DNA of 64,000 nucleotides from Acinetobacter vivianii (GCF_014635885.1 NZ_BMDR01000004.1:372001-436000), one strand, 5' to 3'; counted from the first letter of the stretch, positions 17,243 through 26,785 are shown. Made by a program: numbers and translations. The notes: a model not told the origin generated them from the letters alone.

Positions 17243-17932
17243 ATGAATATCTGGTCAATTCTGTGTCTGATCTGGACTTTGGTCGCCTATGTGGTTGCAA
17301 AACGCCTCTATCAGAAACATCCTAAATTATGGCTTTCACCTGCGATTAGCGTGCCAGTGCTCACGATTATATTAATGACGATTTTTGGTATTTCTTATCA
17401 GACCTACGCCCAAGATACGCAATGGATCGTCAATTTACTTGGGCCTGCAACGGTTGCCTTTGCTGTGCCTATTTATCGTTATCGCGCTACCATCCGTAAA
17501 AATATCGGTGTTTTATCCATCGCGATTATTGTTGGCATGAGCGTTGGGGTAATGTCGGCTTATGAGATGGCACAGCTCTTTCATTTCAGTCCAGAAGTCA
17601 CCAATAGTTTGATGGCTCGTTCTATTTCAACACCTTTTGCGATGATTTTAGCTGAAGATATTCATGGTTCAGCAGCATTGGTATCGCTATTTACCGTGAT
17701 TACAGGTTTGGTTGGTATGATTTGTGGTGATGCCATTTTAGCATTCACCAAAATCCGTTCTGCTGTGGCAAATGGTGCTGCATTCGGTAATGCTGCTCAT
17801 GGCTTTGGTACCGCGAGAGCCCAACAACGGAATAATGAAGAAGGCGTGATTGCCAGCTTAACCATGGTGATTGCAGGTATTTTGATGGTGCTAGTTGGGC
17901 CATTTGCCATTCATTTGTGGTTATTACTCTAA
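17243..17932 (+). CDS. cidB: CidB/LrgB family membrane protein
   Basis: A 229-aa inner-membrane protein with about seven hydrophobic segments. The conserved SISTPFAMILAEDIHGSAAL and the C-terminal AFGNAAHGFGTARA are characteristic of LrgB/CidB. It works with CidA (11 nt upstream, same operon). Confidence 0.9.
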   Translation: MNIWSILCLIWTLVAYVVAKRLYQKHPKLWLSPAISVPVLTIILMTIFGISYQTYAQDTQWIVNLLGPATVAFAVPIYRYRATIRKNIGVLSIAIIVGMSVGVMSAYEMAQLFHFSPEVTNSLMARSISTPFAMILAEDIHGSAALVSLFTVITGLVGMICGDAILAFTKIRSAVANGAAFGNAAHGFGTARAQQRNNEEGVIASLTMVIAGILMVLVGPFAIHLWLLL

Positions 17933-18066
17933 CCACCTCGTTGACTGGGTTTAGATAGAACGATGGATAACAGAAATTATGAGAACTGATTCATAAGTTC
18001 GTCATAACCACATGAAATAATCTTTTTTATGAACTACATTTCTTCAATGATATATAGAAAAGTTTT

Positions 18067-18309
18067 ATGACTGATGAGCTGTTTATTAATTTTGAGAAGT
18101 CAAAGATCATAGAAAACAATGAGCATGGTTTATTGGAAGGGTATCGCTTCTATTTGTTCATGGATGAACGAACTGATGAATATATCAGTCGATTGAATTA
18201 CATCAAAAAAAATATTCCTGAATCCGAGTATTTATCTTATGGCGCTATAAATATAGACCAATTGATCATGAAGTTAGCAGTATTATATAAATGCAGAAGA
18301 ATGAGCTGA
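18067..18309 (+). CDS. Orphan small protein of unknown function
   Basis: An 80-aa open frame with an ATG start and a weak purine stretch (AGAAAAG) upstream. The product is charged and soluble (MTDELFINFEKSKIIENNEH...), with no signal or membrane segment and no domain I recognise. It is AT-rich compared with cidAB and xseA. It could be a real small gene or the remnant of a longer one. Confidence 0.45.
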   Translation: MTDELFINFEKSKIIENNEHGLLEGYRFYLFMDERTDEYISRLNYIKKNIPESEYLSYGAINIDQLIMKLAVLYKCRRMS

Positions 18310-18347
18310 CTTTTCAGGTCAAGCTATGAAACATAGTCAGACGATGG

Positions 18348-18545
18348 CTAGTCATCCTTAAATGTCTCGTTTAAGGCTTGTTGTACTGCATCGACTCGGG
18401 ATTTACAAGCTTTGTAAGCCGTCATTGACTCTTCGACGATTTTCATCAAATTATCAATGTCAGGTTGTTCCTGTGCTTCGAGCAGTTCGGCATTCTTTTT
18501 TAATAAGGCATAACCGTCTTTAAAACTTAATTCTTTCTTCGTCAT
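18348..18545 (-). CDS. xseB: Exodeoxyribonuclease VII small subunit
   Basis: A 65-aa subunit that stabilises XseA in the single-strand exonuclease VII complex. It starts MTKKELSFKDGYALLKKNAE, with the usual two amphipathic helices. The ATG at 18545, behind GAGGTG, is preferred over a TTG two codons upstream. Its first codons overlap the end of xseA by 26 nt, showing coupled expression. Confidence 0.9.
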   Translation of the reverse strand: MTKKELSFKDGYALLKKNAELLEAQEQPDIDNLMKIVEESMTAYKACKSRVDAVQQALNETFKDD

Positions 18546-19797
18546 GATCAATCACCTCGGTAAGCTGGGCATGGATATAGCCATCTTGCATTTCAATAGA
18601 TAGGGATGAACTCGCTTGATGGATTGAGCGAATCGCTTTATTTTCATTGCGGACAATGCCATAACCCTTAGCCAGTACATTTCTCGGGTTTTGCAACAAG
18701 GTTTCCCGCATTAATGTTTCGATTTGAGTTGAAGCTGTTTTCAGTTGTTGCTTGGCAAAATATTGCAGTGTTGATCTGGCAACTTGAAGCTGCAAATAGC
18801 TGGTACTGATTTGATTTTCAGACTGTGACTTGATGCGACTGATCAATTGGTCATTCTGGCTTTGATAAGCAGTAATCTGATGTTGAGACAGCAAGTTAAT
18901 GGTTTGAAAATGTTCCATTACTTCTACAGAACGCTCTGAAATCAGATTGCGAATACCTGCAATCACCTTACTTGGCGTATCGAAAGAACGATGCGCAATT
19001 TCATCTAAAATGGTTCGATCTTTTTCATGTCCAATCCCGACCCAAATCGGTACTTTACGCTTACACAGTAGGGCGGCCAGATCATAGTCATTTAAATACG
19101 CCAGATCGTTGACTGCACCGCCACCTCTAATGATTACGATCAGGTCGGGTGGAATAGTATAGTCTGCTGCCCATTGACGTAGTCCTGCACCTAAGGATTC
19201 CATAATGCTGTGCGCAGCGGTATTTCCTTGAAAAGTCGCGTTGTGATAGACAAAATCACAGACGCCAGCTTGATGTAATGCATCGGCATCTTTCTTAAAG
19301 TCACCTAATCCAGCCGCATTTTCGGGCGCAATCACCAATACATGCTCAATATCAAACGGTGTAGGAAGGGCTTTATTCAAAGGAAGTAAGCCTTCACTGC
19401 TGAGTCGTGCAAGGATCTGCTGATAACGTTTGGCAATATCACCGAGGGTAAAACTCGAGTCGATATCTTCAATATTGACAGAGAAGCCGTATTGAGGATC
19501 GAAGCGGGCTTTAATTTTAATCAGTACATTTAAATCTCTGGACAGCTCAATGCCACTTTCACGTTCGAACTTCAGCACGATTTTTGCAGCCGTGAACTTC
19601 CAGATGGTGGCTTTACAACTTGCGATGACTTTGTCTGTGTCTTGTTCTTTTTCAGCCAGTTCAAGGTAGTAATGCCCACCTTTGATACTCAGATTTCGAA
19701 TCTCGGCTTTTATCCAAACAGGTTCGTCAAAGGTCAGGCGAATGATTTCCTGTACCGTTGCTAGATAATCGCTTAGAGAGAGTTGCGGTTCAGACAT
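18520..19797 (-). CDS. xseA: Exodeoxyribonuclease VII large subunit
   Basis: A 425-aa catalytic subunit that degrades single-stranded DNA in both directions. The OB-fold domain (about 8-100, LSLSDYLATVQEIIRLTF, IWKFTA) precedes the catalytic core with VIIRGGGAVNDLAYLNDYDLA, GIGHEKDRTILDEIAHRSFDTPS and a long C-terminal coiled-coil. The start MSEPQLSLSDYL at 19797 fits the family; the open frame extends upstream to 19902 but those 35 residues do not look like XseA. Confidence 0.93.
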   Translation of the reverse strand: MSEPQLSLSDYLATVQEIIRLTFDEPVWIKAEIRNLSIKGGHYYLELAEKEQDTDKVIASCKATIWKFTAAKIVLKFERESGIELSRDLNVLIKIKARFDPQYGFSVNIEDIDSSFTLGDIAKRYQQILARLSSEGLLPLNKALPTPFDIEHVLVIAPENAAGLGDFKKDADALHQAGVCDFVYHNATFQGNTAAHSIMESLGAGLRQWAADYTIPPDLIVIIRGGGAVNDLAYLNDYDLAALLCKRKVPIWVGIGHEKDRTILDEIAHRSFDTPSKVIAGIRNLISERSVEVMEHFQTINLLSQHQITAYQSQNDQLISRIKSQSENQISTSYLQLQVARSTLQYFAKQQLKTASTQIETLMRETLLQNPRNVLAKGYGIVRNENKAIRSIHQASSSLSIEMQDGYIHAQLTEVIDHDEERIKF

Positions 19798-19951
19798 TGG
19801 ATCAGACAATGAATAGGATAGGGCTATAGTAGCAAATGGATTAACCTGATAACAAATAAGGCCTATCTTGTTTTTATTTATTTTTGTTGTGTAATAACGC
19901 ATCTACAGTTTATTTTACAGATTGCTGTAGATGCGTTTTGTAGGTTAGATA

Positions 19952-21310
19952 TTAGAGGGATTTATTCCATTTCAAGAATTTAAATAATCCGAACATAAAT
20001 ATGATCCAGACCGGAATTAAAATCACTGATTCCTTAAAGCCTTGCGTCCACATGATGTATAAAATCATCACGATAAACGCCAAAACCAAATAATTACTAA
20101 ATGGCGAAAACAGTGCAGGGAACTTTACCGTTAGACCTTGTTGTTGAACGGCACGTTTAAATTTTAAATGAGTAAAGCTAATAATCGCCCAGTTTAAAAC
20201 CAAAGCTGCAACGGCCATATACATCAAATGACTTAAGGCTTGTTCTGGCACAAAATAATTCAGTAATACACAGCCAAAAATTAAAATCGAAGAAAAGATT
20301 ACCGCAGGCATCGGCACACCTTGCTGACTGACTTTTGCAAAAACTTTTGGAGCATTGCCTTGTACAGCCAACCCGTAGAGCATACGGCTATTGGCATACA
20401 TGCCGCTGTTATACACAGAGAGTGCTGCTGTCAAAATAATAAAATTCAGTAAATGTGCAGCCCAATCAATCCCAAGTTGGCTAAAAATCATCACAAATGG
20501 GCTTTTATCCAGACCGCCTAAATCCAGTTGATTCCATGGAATCAGTGACATGATGATCGCCAGCGACGCTACATAAAAAATCAAGATTCGGAAAATCACC
20601 TGATTGATAGCTTGCGGAATACTTTTCTCAGGATTTTCTGCTTCAGCAGCCGTCATACCGATCAATTCAATGCCACCAAAAGCAAACATTAAAAAGGCCA
20701 GCATATAAAACAGACCTGAGAAACCATGCGGAAAAAATCCGCCGTGTTGCCATAAGTTGGTAAAGCTTGCAGTCGAATCAGCACCAGCAGTCAGCAATAG
20801 ATACAAACCGAACAGGATCATGGAAATGACAGCAACAACTTTAATGATGGCGAGCCAGAATTCTGATTCACCATAAAACTTCACATTGCCTAGGTTTAAG
20901 CAGGTCACAACAATGAAGAAAAATAAAGTAGAGATCCATGCAGGAATATGTGGCCACCAATAATGAATATATTTGGCAATGGCTGTCAGCTCAGTCATTG
21001 CCACTAAAATATAAACCACCCAGTAATTCCAACCCGATAAGAAGCCAGCGAAGCTTCCCCAATATTTTTGTGAGAAATAGCTGAACGAACCTGCTACAGG
21101 TTCTTCTACAATCATTTCACCCATTTGTCGCATGATCAGAAATGCGATCAAACCGACAATGGCATAGCCTAAAATAATCGAAGGACCTGCGGACTGAATT
21201 GCCTGAGCTGAGCCTAAAAACAGACCTGTACCCACAGCACCACCCATCGCAATTAATTGGATATGGCGGTTTTTTAGTCCACGTTTTAATTGGGGAGAGG
21301 AATTACTCAA
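19952..21310 (-). CDS. aroP: Aromatic amino acid permease (AroP-like)
   Basis: A 452-aa inner-membrane amino acid:proton symporter with about 12 hydrophobic helices. LKRGLKNRHIQLIAMGGAVG near the start, EEPVAGSFSYF and SGWNYWVVYILVAMTELTA follow E. coli AroP closely, so aromatic amino acids are the likely substrate; a PheP-like range is possible. The initiation codon in frame is TTG at 21310, with no ATG before the upstream stop (21365-21367) and no good Shine-Dalgarno. This suggests weak initiation or that the 5' junction with the neighbouring AT-rich segment is recent. Confidence 0.88.
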   Translation of the reverse strand: MSNSSPQLKRGLKNRHIQLIAMGGAVGTGLFLGSAQAIQSAGPSIILGYAIVGLIAFLIMRQMGEMIVEEPVAGSFSYFSQKYWGSFAGFLSGWNYWVVYILVAMTELTAIAKYIHYWWPHIPAWISTLFFFIVVTCLNLGNVKFYGESEFWLAIIKVVAVISMILFGLYLLLTAGADSTASFTNLWQHGGFFPHGFSGLFYMLAFLMFAFGGIELIGMTAAEAENPEKSIPQAINQVIFRILIFYVASLAIIMSLIPWNQLDLGGLDKSPFVMIFSQLGIDWAAHLLNFIILTAALSVYNSGMYANSRMLYGLAVQGNAPKVFAKVSQQGVPMPAVIFSSILIFGCVLLNYFVPEQALSHLMYMAVAALVLNWAIISFTHLKFKRAVQQQGLTVKFPALFSPFSNYLVLAFIVMILYIMWTQGFKESVILIPVWIIFMFGLFKFLKWNKSL

Positions 21311-21376
21311 AATACGCTGCGCTGAACAAAAAGAAGTGATTGTAATGGATCGCGAGGAGATCGACTAGTTTGAAAA

Positions 21377-21778
21377 TTGGATTATGATCAAGAGGCAAAA
21401 TATAATGATGAGATTGCTGATATGGGGATGCTTTATAGAGTTGGATTTAATGAAAAACAACCTTTTGGCTATCAATGGACAGAATTTGATTGTAATTCTA
21501 CTGCTGATTTCTATCTTCGTAGTTTAATCAAAAGATCAATTCAGGATACCTATCCAAAGATTTATGAAAAAATTACAGAAGAGCTATTTGTTGAGCAAAT
21601 TAGATTTGATGGACTATCTTCACAGCAATTTATGGATATTGTATTTGCTATTAGAACAGCAATAGGCTCAAATGAATTATCAGAAACGCAAAGGGAAGGT
21701 GCAAAAATTTGGGATACGGCAATTGAACCGCTTGTTATGGTGGATGAAAGATATCATCTTTATTTTAAGATAAAATAG
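21377..21778 (+). CDS. Hypothetical protein, AT-rich orphan
   Basis: A 133-aa frame starting with TTG; an internal ATG at 21422 would give 118 aa. The product is soluble and acidic (DFYLRSLIKRSIQDTYPKIY, FDGLSSQQFMDIVFAIRTAI), without signal, membrane segment or a domain I know. It lies with the next gene in an AT-rich patch between aroP and the ABC transporter operon, consistent with acquired DNA. No function is proposed. Confidence 0.6.
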   Translation: MDYDQEAKYNDEIADMGMLYRVGFNEKQPFGYQWTEFDCNSTADFYLRSLIKRSIQDTYPKIYEKITEELFVEQIRFDGLSSQQFMDIVFAIRTAIGSNELSETQREGAKIWDTAIEPLVMVDERYHLYFKIK

Positions 21779-21893
21779 AGTCTTATACACAGCTTTGGTT
21801 TTGATTCTAAAAATTGAAAATAGAAATGGTTGTGCCAAGCCTGTAATGAGTTTAGAGAATAAAGTTATTTAGATGGGCTAAAATAAGAGGTGA

Positions 21894-22628
21894 ATGAAAA
21901 CGATTATGAACTCAGATTTAAATGAAAAAGATTCTCCTTTCACTATTATTTTAAAAGGTTTTTCAACTTTTGGGCTAATCTTTATTTTTTCTGGTTTTTA
22001 TTTAGGATTTTCTATTGAACTATATAGCTATACTGGGCTTAATATAGATAATGTTGCTCTAACTGTTTGGTACTTATCATATTTTTATATTTCATATCTG
22101 CTTGGTTTTTGTATATTGAAGCAAGTGTATATACGTAATAAAGATAATATTTCTTTAGATAAAGTTAGTATTTTAATTTACTTTTTATTGGCTGCTTATT
22201 ATTTTTTAATATTTCCTCGTTATTATTTGTTTGATGGTAAGCATGACTTATATGGTTTTAGGCTTATGCTGGGTTTTATATATCCTTTTTGGATACTAAC
22301 ACCATTATTTTTGTCTAATTCAAAAGTTAAGTTCAATGTGTATTTATGCCTTGTACTTTGCATAGCGGAAATTATATTCTGGATTTTATTTTTTAAGGTA
22401 AATATTTCTGATTTCTATAAAAGGCCAAATTTCCTTATTGTGGTGATTAGTTCACTTATATTTACTCTAACTTTTCCTAGGTATCTCTCATGGTTACAAA
22501 AAATAGATGTTGATAAATGGGTGGCTCCATTTTTTTTAAAACAAGAGAGAATTTTATCAAAAGTAATATCTTGGCTAGCAATCGTACTAGGTGGTTTATT
22601 TATGTTTTTGTTCTATTTGTGCTTTTAA
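21894..22628 (+). CDS. Hypothetical polytopic membrane protein, AT-rich orphan
   Basis: Up to 244 aa with about six or seven hydrophobic segments rich in Phe, Ile, Leu and Tyr (for example FGLIFIFSGFYLGFSIELY and FLIVVISSLIFTLTF). AGAGGTG is 1-2 nt from the first ATG (21894) and about 13 nt from a second in-frame ATG at 21906, so the start is ambiguous. Codon use is markedly more AT-rich than that of the flanking genes. No family is recognisable. Confidence 0.65.
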   Translation: MKTIMNSDLNEKDSPFTIILKGFSTFGLIFIFSGFYLGFSIELYSYTGLNIDNVALTVWYLSYFYISYLLGFCILKQVYIRNKDNISLDKVSILIYFLLAAYYFLIFPRYYLFDGKHDLYGFRLMLGFIYPFWILTPLFLSNSKVKFNVYLCLVLCIAEIIFWILFFKVNISDFYKRPNFLIVVISSLIFTLTFPRYLSWLQKIDVDKWVAPFFLKQERILSKVISWLAIVLGGLFMFLFYLCF

Positions 22629-22823
22629 TTTAATGGTTAAATCTGTAAATTCTGGGAAAATTATCAGATTTTTTTATAAACTGAATTGAGATATAGCTCA
22701 TCATCCAAATTTCAGCAAAGCTTAGCAAATAATAATATTTTATGTGAATTTTCAACCAGATTAGACTCATCCAAAGATAAATAACAACAACGTATTTATC
22801 AAAAGAATCAATTTTTTATTCGG

Positions 22824-23492
22824 ATGTTTTCTTTGGATTGGCAGTATATACACAGTGTGCTGCCGCAGTTTTATGCGGCCATGCTTATGACCTTAAAAAT
22901 CTCCAGTATTGGTATCGTACTCTCTATTCTGCTTGGACTCATCTGTAGTGTGATCAGTACCTATCAAGTTCGGATACTCAATAAAATCGTCAAAATCTAT
23001 ATCGAGGTTTCCCGCAATACACCGCTGCTCATTCAGCTCTTTTTTCTCTATTACGGCTTACCCAAGATCGGGATCAAACTGGATGGTTTTACCTGTGGTG
23101 TGATTGGTCTAACTTTTCTCGGCGGCAGCTATATGGCAGAAGCTTTCCGTGCAGGTTTGCAATCCGTTGCCCAAGGGCAGATTGACTCGGCCCGAAGTGT
23201 AGGACTCAACGCCGTGCAAGTCTTTCAATATGTGGTCTTTCCTCAAGCGTTATCACTGTCTATTCCAGCCATTGGAGCGAACTGCTTATTTCTGATTAAA
23301 GAAAGCTCGGTCTTGAGTGCGATTGCAGTGGTGGAACTCTTGTTTGTGACCAAAGATTTGATTGGGATGGATTACAAAACCACGGAAGCTTTATTTCTAT
23401 TAATCTTGGCCTATCTGATTATCTTGTTACCCGTTTCAGCACTCACCAGTTATTTGGAATATCGCAGTCGGAAGGTGAGCCATGGGACTTGA
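22824..23492 (+). CDS. Polar amino acid ABC transporter permease 1
   Basis: A 222-aa inner-membrane subunit of the His/Glu/Gln/Arg-opine permease family. It has five hydrophobic helices; the EAA loop reads EAFRAGLQSVAQGQIDSARSV (cut into the standard A-x-x-x-G spacing) and contacts the ATPase. It overlaps the second permease by 11 nt, so the two form the heterodimeric channel. The substrate is a polar amino acid, not further defined by sequence. Confidence 0.92.
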   Translation: MFSLDWQYIHSVLPQFYAAMLMTLKISSIGIVLSILLGLICSVISTYQVRILNKIVKIYIEVSRNTPLLIQLFFLYYGLPKIGIKLDGFTCGVIGLTFLGGSYMAEAFRAGLQSVAQGQIDSARSVGLNAVQVFQYVVFPQALSLSIPAIGANCLFLIKESSVLSAIAVVELLFVTKDLIGMDYKTTEALFLLILAYLIILLPVSALTSYLEYRSRKVSHGT

Positions 23493-24153
23493 GTATTTAT
23501 TTCAACCGAGTCATGTCGAACGTTTGCTGTATGGTCTGTTGCAAACCATTGAGATCGCCTTTCTTTCGGTGTTTCTATCTGCCATTTTCGGGACGGTTTT
23601 TGGGGTGATCATGACCTCAAAAAATATGTTGATTAAAATCCTGTGCCGTTTCTATCTGGAAACCATTCGGATTGTGCCGATTCTCGTACTTTTATTCGTT
23701 TTCTATTTTGGTTTTGCAACTTGGTTTAACTGGCAGTTGTCATCGTTTTGGGTCTGTATTTTTGTATTTATCTTATGGGGAACTGCGGAAATGGGTGATT
23801 TAGTTCGGGCCTCGATTACTTCGATCGATCAGCATCAATGGGATTCTGCTTATGCCGTAGGTTTAAATCATGTGCAGGCATTGATTTACGTGATTTTCCC
23901 GCAAAGTTTAAAACGGGTGACACCTGGGGCATTGAATCTGTTTACCCGCATGATCAAAACCAGTTCTCTGGCGGTATTGATCGGGATGGTGGAAGTCCTG
24001 AAAGTCGGGCAGCAGATTATTGAAAACTCATTATTGACGGTACCCAGTGCCTCGCTGTGGATTTACGGTTTCATCTTTATTCTTTATTTCCTGATTTGTT
24101 ATCCATTATCGCTTTTAGCAGCGCATTTAGAAAAAGTGTGGGAGAACGCATGA
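23482..24153 (+). CDS. Polar amino acid ABC transporter permease 2
   Basis: A 223-aa permease of the same family as its upstream neighbour. It has five hydrophobic helices and an EAA-type loop (GDLVRASITSIDQHQWDSAYA, with the following GLNHVQALIYVIFPQ). Its start lies inside the upstream gene and its stop overlaps the ATPase start (ATGA), so all three are translationally coupled. Confidence 0.92.
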   Translation: MGLEYLFQPSHVERLLYGLLQTIEIAFLSVFLSAIFGTVFGVIMTSKNMLIKILCRFYLETIRIVPILVLLFVFYFGFATWFNWQLSSFWVCIFVFILWGTAEMGDLVRASITSIDQHQWDSAYAVGLNHVQALIYVIFPQSLKRVTPGALNLFTRMIKTSSLAVLIGMVEVLKVGQQIIENSLLTVPSASLWIYGFIFILYFLICYPLSLLAAHLEKVWENA

Positions 24154-24881
24154 CTTTGTTATCGATACAGCATGTGCAGAAATTTTATAAACAAAGTCAT
24201 ATCTTGCATGGCATTGATCTGGAGGTAAAACAAGGAGAAGTGGTGGTGATTTTGGGGCCATCGGGTTGTGGAAAAAGTACCTTATTGCGTTGTATCAATG
24301 GATTGGAACCGATTCAGGAAGGAGAGATTCATCTCCAAGGCATTGGAAGATTAGGACAAGATTTGCCGTGGAATAGCGTACGACAGCAGATTGGCATGGT
24401 GTTCCAGAACTATGAATTATTCAAGCATATGAATGTGATTGATAACATTTTGCTTGGGCCCTTAAAAGCACAGAAACGCCAGCGTGCAGAAGTGGAACAA
24501 CTGGCAGATCAGCTATTGCAGCGAGTAGGTTTGCTTGATCGTAAATATGATTATCCATCCAATTTGTCGGGCGGTCAGAAACAACGGATTGCAATTGTCC
24601 GTGCCTTAGTGATGAAACCGAAAGTGATATTACTGGATGAAATTACTGCAGCGCTCGATCCTGAAATGGTACGGGAAGTGCTGGATGTCGTGCTGAAACT
24701 GGCACAGGAAGGCATGACCATGCTGATCGTGACGCATGAAATGGGCTTTGCACGTAAAGTGGCAGACCGCATTATTTTTATGGATAAGGGCAGGATTATC
24801 GAGCAAAGCGAACCAAAGGCATTTTTTCAGCATCCGCAAACGGAAAGAGCCAAAACCTTTTTAAATATTTTGAATTATTAA
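24150..24881 (+). CDS. Polar amino acid ABC transporter ATP-binding protein
   Basis: A 243-aa ATPase of the GlnQ/HisP type. It carries Walker A GPSGCGKSTLLR, Q-loop MVFQNYELF, signature LSGGQKQRIAIVRAL, Walker B VILLDEITAALDPE and H-loop IVTHEMG. ATG 24150 (MTLLSIQHVQKFYK) gives the family N-terminus and a 4-nt overlap with the permease; the longer frame from 24057 is only read-through in another frame of the permease gene. The Walker B has ITAA where STSA is usual. Confidence 0.94.
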   Translation: MTLLSIQHVQKFYKQSHILHGIDLEVKQGEVVVILGPSGCGKSTLLRCINGLEPIQEGEIHLQGIGRLGQDLPWNSVRQQIGMVFQNYELFKHMNVIDNILLGPLKAQKRQRAEVEQLADQLLQRVGLLDRKYDYPSNLSGGQKQRIAIVRALVMKPKVILLDEITAALDPEMVREVLDVVLKLAQEGMTMLIVTHEMGFARKVADRIIFMDKGRIIEQSEPKAFFQHPQTERAKTFLNILNY

Positions 24882-24899
24882 AATGAAAATGAGGACTTT

Positions 24900-25802
24900 A
24901 TGAGATTGAATTTAGCAGTTAGGCAACATCACAATTCTTCAAAAACAAAAATTTTTGGTCTAGGCATCATTTGTGTAGCGATGGCAGGAATGTTGACGGG
25001 CTGTAATCAACCAGCGTCTTCTGAACCTAAAAACACAGCACAAGATACTTCACTAGAACAGATACGGAAGAATGGTGTATTGCGGGTTGGTGTATTTGCG
25101 GACAATCCACCGTTTGGCTATGTCGATAGTGCGGGCAAAAATCAAGGATTTGATGTAGCGCTGGCTAAGCGTGTCACTCAAGATTTACTTGGTGATGAAA
25201 ATAAAATCCAGTTTGTGATTGCGGAAGCTGCCAATCGGGTTGAGTTTCTAAAGTCAGGAAAAGTTGATGTGGTTTTTGCCAGCTTTTCGGTGACGCCAGA
25301 ACGGCAACAGGTGGTTGATTTTTCCGAGCCTTATTTAAAAGCATCCTTAGGGATTGTCTCTCCAAAAGCCAAAGCCATTACCGATGTTAAAAGTCTTGAA
25401 GGCAAAACCTTAATTGTAAATAAAGGCTCAAGCTCGGAGATTTATTTCAGTAAAAATTATCCCAAAATTAATTTATTGAAATTTGGACAAAATACTGATG
25501 CCTTCAATGCATTGATTGATGGTCGGGGGGATGCCATTTCTCAAGATAGTACCTATGCACTGGCATGGGCAGCCAAGAATCCAAATTATGTAGCGGGTAT
25601 CCCACAAATTGGCAATCAAGATTTTATCGCAGCAGGCGTGAAGAAGGGTAATACCCAATTATTGCACTGGCTCAATGATGAAATTAAACAGCTCAGAACG
25701 ACAGGTGAAGTTCAAAAGATTTATGACCAAACCTTGAAGCCGATTTATGGCGAAAAAGTGAATCCGAATATCTTTCTGGATGTCGATATTCCCAAGCAAT
25801 AA
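24900..25802 (+). CDS. Amino acid ABC transporter substrate-binding lipoprotein 1
   Basis: A 300-aa periplasmic binding protein anchored as a lipoprotein: the signal segment ends in lipobox MLTGC. The family 3 solute-binding fold begins LEQIRKNGVLRVGVFADNPP and includes FASFSVTPERQQVVDFSEPY, whose Arg usually binds the ligand carboxylate. TGAGGAC precedes the ATG. It lies 18 nt after the ATPase gene and is followed by a close paralogue, so the transporter has two receptors. Confidence 0.92.
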   Translation: MRLNLAVRQHHNSSKTKIFGLGIICVAMAGMLTGCNQPASSEPKNTAQDTSLEQIRKNGVLRVGVFADNPPFGYVDSAGKNQGFDVALAKRVTQDLLGDENKIQFVIAEAANRVEFLKSGKVDVVFASFSVTPERQQVVDFSEPYLKASLGIVSPKAKAITDVKSLEGKTLIVNKGSSSEIYFSKNYPKINLLKFGQNTDAFNALIDGRGDAISQDSTYALAWAAKNPNYVAGIPQIGNQDFIAAGVKKGNTQLLHWLNDEIKQLRTTGEVQKIYDQTLKPIYGEKVNPNIFLDVDIPKQ

Positions 25803-25834
25803 CACAATTTAAAACGTTAAAAATAGGTGAACTT

Positions 25835-26701
25835 ATGCAAACAATAACATTTTCAAATATTCAAAAATTACTGCTGGCTTCTGTACTGAGTTTAGGGCTG
25901 ACGGCTTGTAATAAGAATCCACAATCCACTGAAAAGAACACGGACTCTGCCACACAGGTCTCCAGTATTGAACAGATCAAGAAAAACGGTGTGGTTCGTA
26001 TTGGTGTATTTAGCGACAAGCCGCCGTTTGGTTATCTGGATGCACAAGGTAAAAATCAGGGCTTTGATGTTGAAATTGCCAAACACGTTGCCAAAGATTT
26101 ATTGGGTGATGAAAACAAGGTGCAGTTTGTACTGACTGAAGCGGCCAATCGTGTCGAATATCTTAAAGCCAACAAAGTCGATATTATTTTTGCCAATTTC
26201 ACGGTGACACCTGAACGTGAGCAAGTAGTGGATTTTGCCAAACCCTATTTAAAAGTCGCTTTGGGTGTGGTGTCTCCTAAAAATAAACCGATTACCGATA
26301 TTGCCCAGTTAAAGGATCAGACTTTATTGGTAAATAAGGGCACCACAGCAGATTCTTTCTTTAGCAAGCAACATCCTGAAATTAAGTTGCAAAAGTATGA
26401 GCAAAATACAGAAACCTTTGATGCTTTAAAAGATGGTCGTGGCGTTGCTTTGGCGCATGACAATCTATTGGTACTGGCGTGGGCAAAGGAAAATCCAAAT
26501 TACACCGTCGGCATTACCAATTTAGGTGAGCAAGATTTAATTGCACCCGCAGTGCAAAAGGGTAATAAAGAATTGCTGGATTGGTTAAATCAGGATTTAG
26601 ATAAATTGGCAAAAGAGGGTGTGATTCATCAAGCTTATGAAAAAACCTTAAAACCTGTTTATGGTGATGGTATTCCTGCTAAAGATTTGATTGTTGAATG
26701 A
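25835..26701 (+). CDS. Amino acid ABC transporter substrate-binding lipoprotein 2
   Basis: A 288-aa paralogue of the preceding gene with a lipobox LGLTAC and the same core (IEQIKKNGVVRIGVFSDKPP, FANFTVTPEREQVVDFAKPY). The two are clearly alike along their whole length, but the hinge-lobe segment differs: DGRGVALAHDN here against DGRGDAISQDS in the first copy. That segment normally contacts the ligand amino group, so ligand preference may differ. It is last in the operon, before a terminator. Confidence 0.92.
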   Translation: MQTITFSNIQKLLLASVLSLGLTACNKNPQSTEKNTDSATQVSSIEQIKKNGVVRIGVFSDKPPFGYLDAQGKNQGFDVEIAKHVAKDLLGDENKVQFVLTEAANRVEYLKANKVDIIFANFTVTPEREQVVDFAKPYLKVALGVVSPKNKPITDIAQLKDQTLLVNKGTTADSFFSKQHPEIKLQKYEQNTETFDALKDGRGVALAHDNLLVLAWAKENPNYTVGITNLGEQDLIAPAVQKGNKELLDWLNQDLDKLAKEGVIHQAYEKTLKPVYGDGIPAKDLIVE

Positions 26702-26785
26702 TTTAAATTACCTTCAATATTATAAAAGTATATGTTTTAAGTGTTTGTATATTAAGCACCATTTTTCTGGTAAATAATTTAAAAT

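Noticed and set aside
19798..19902. N-terminal extension of XseA
   Set aside because: The 35 extra residues do not resemble XseA, whose N-terminus begins at the ATG at 19797.
24057..24149. N-terminal extension of the ABC ATPase
   Set aside because: It lies inside the second permease in another frame; the ATGA overlap at 24150 gives the family N-terminus.
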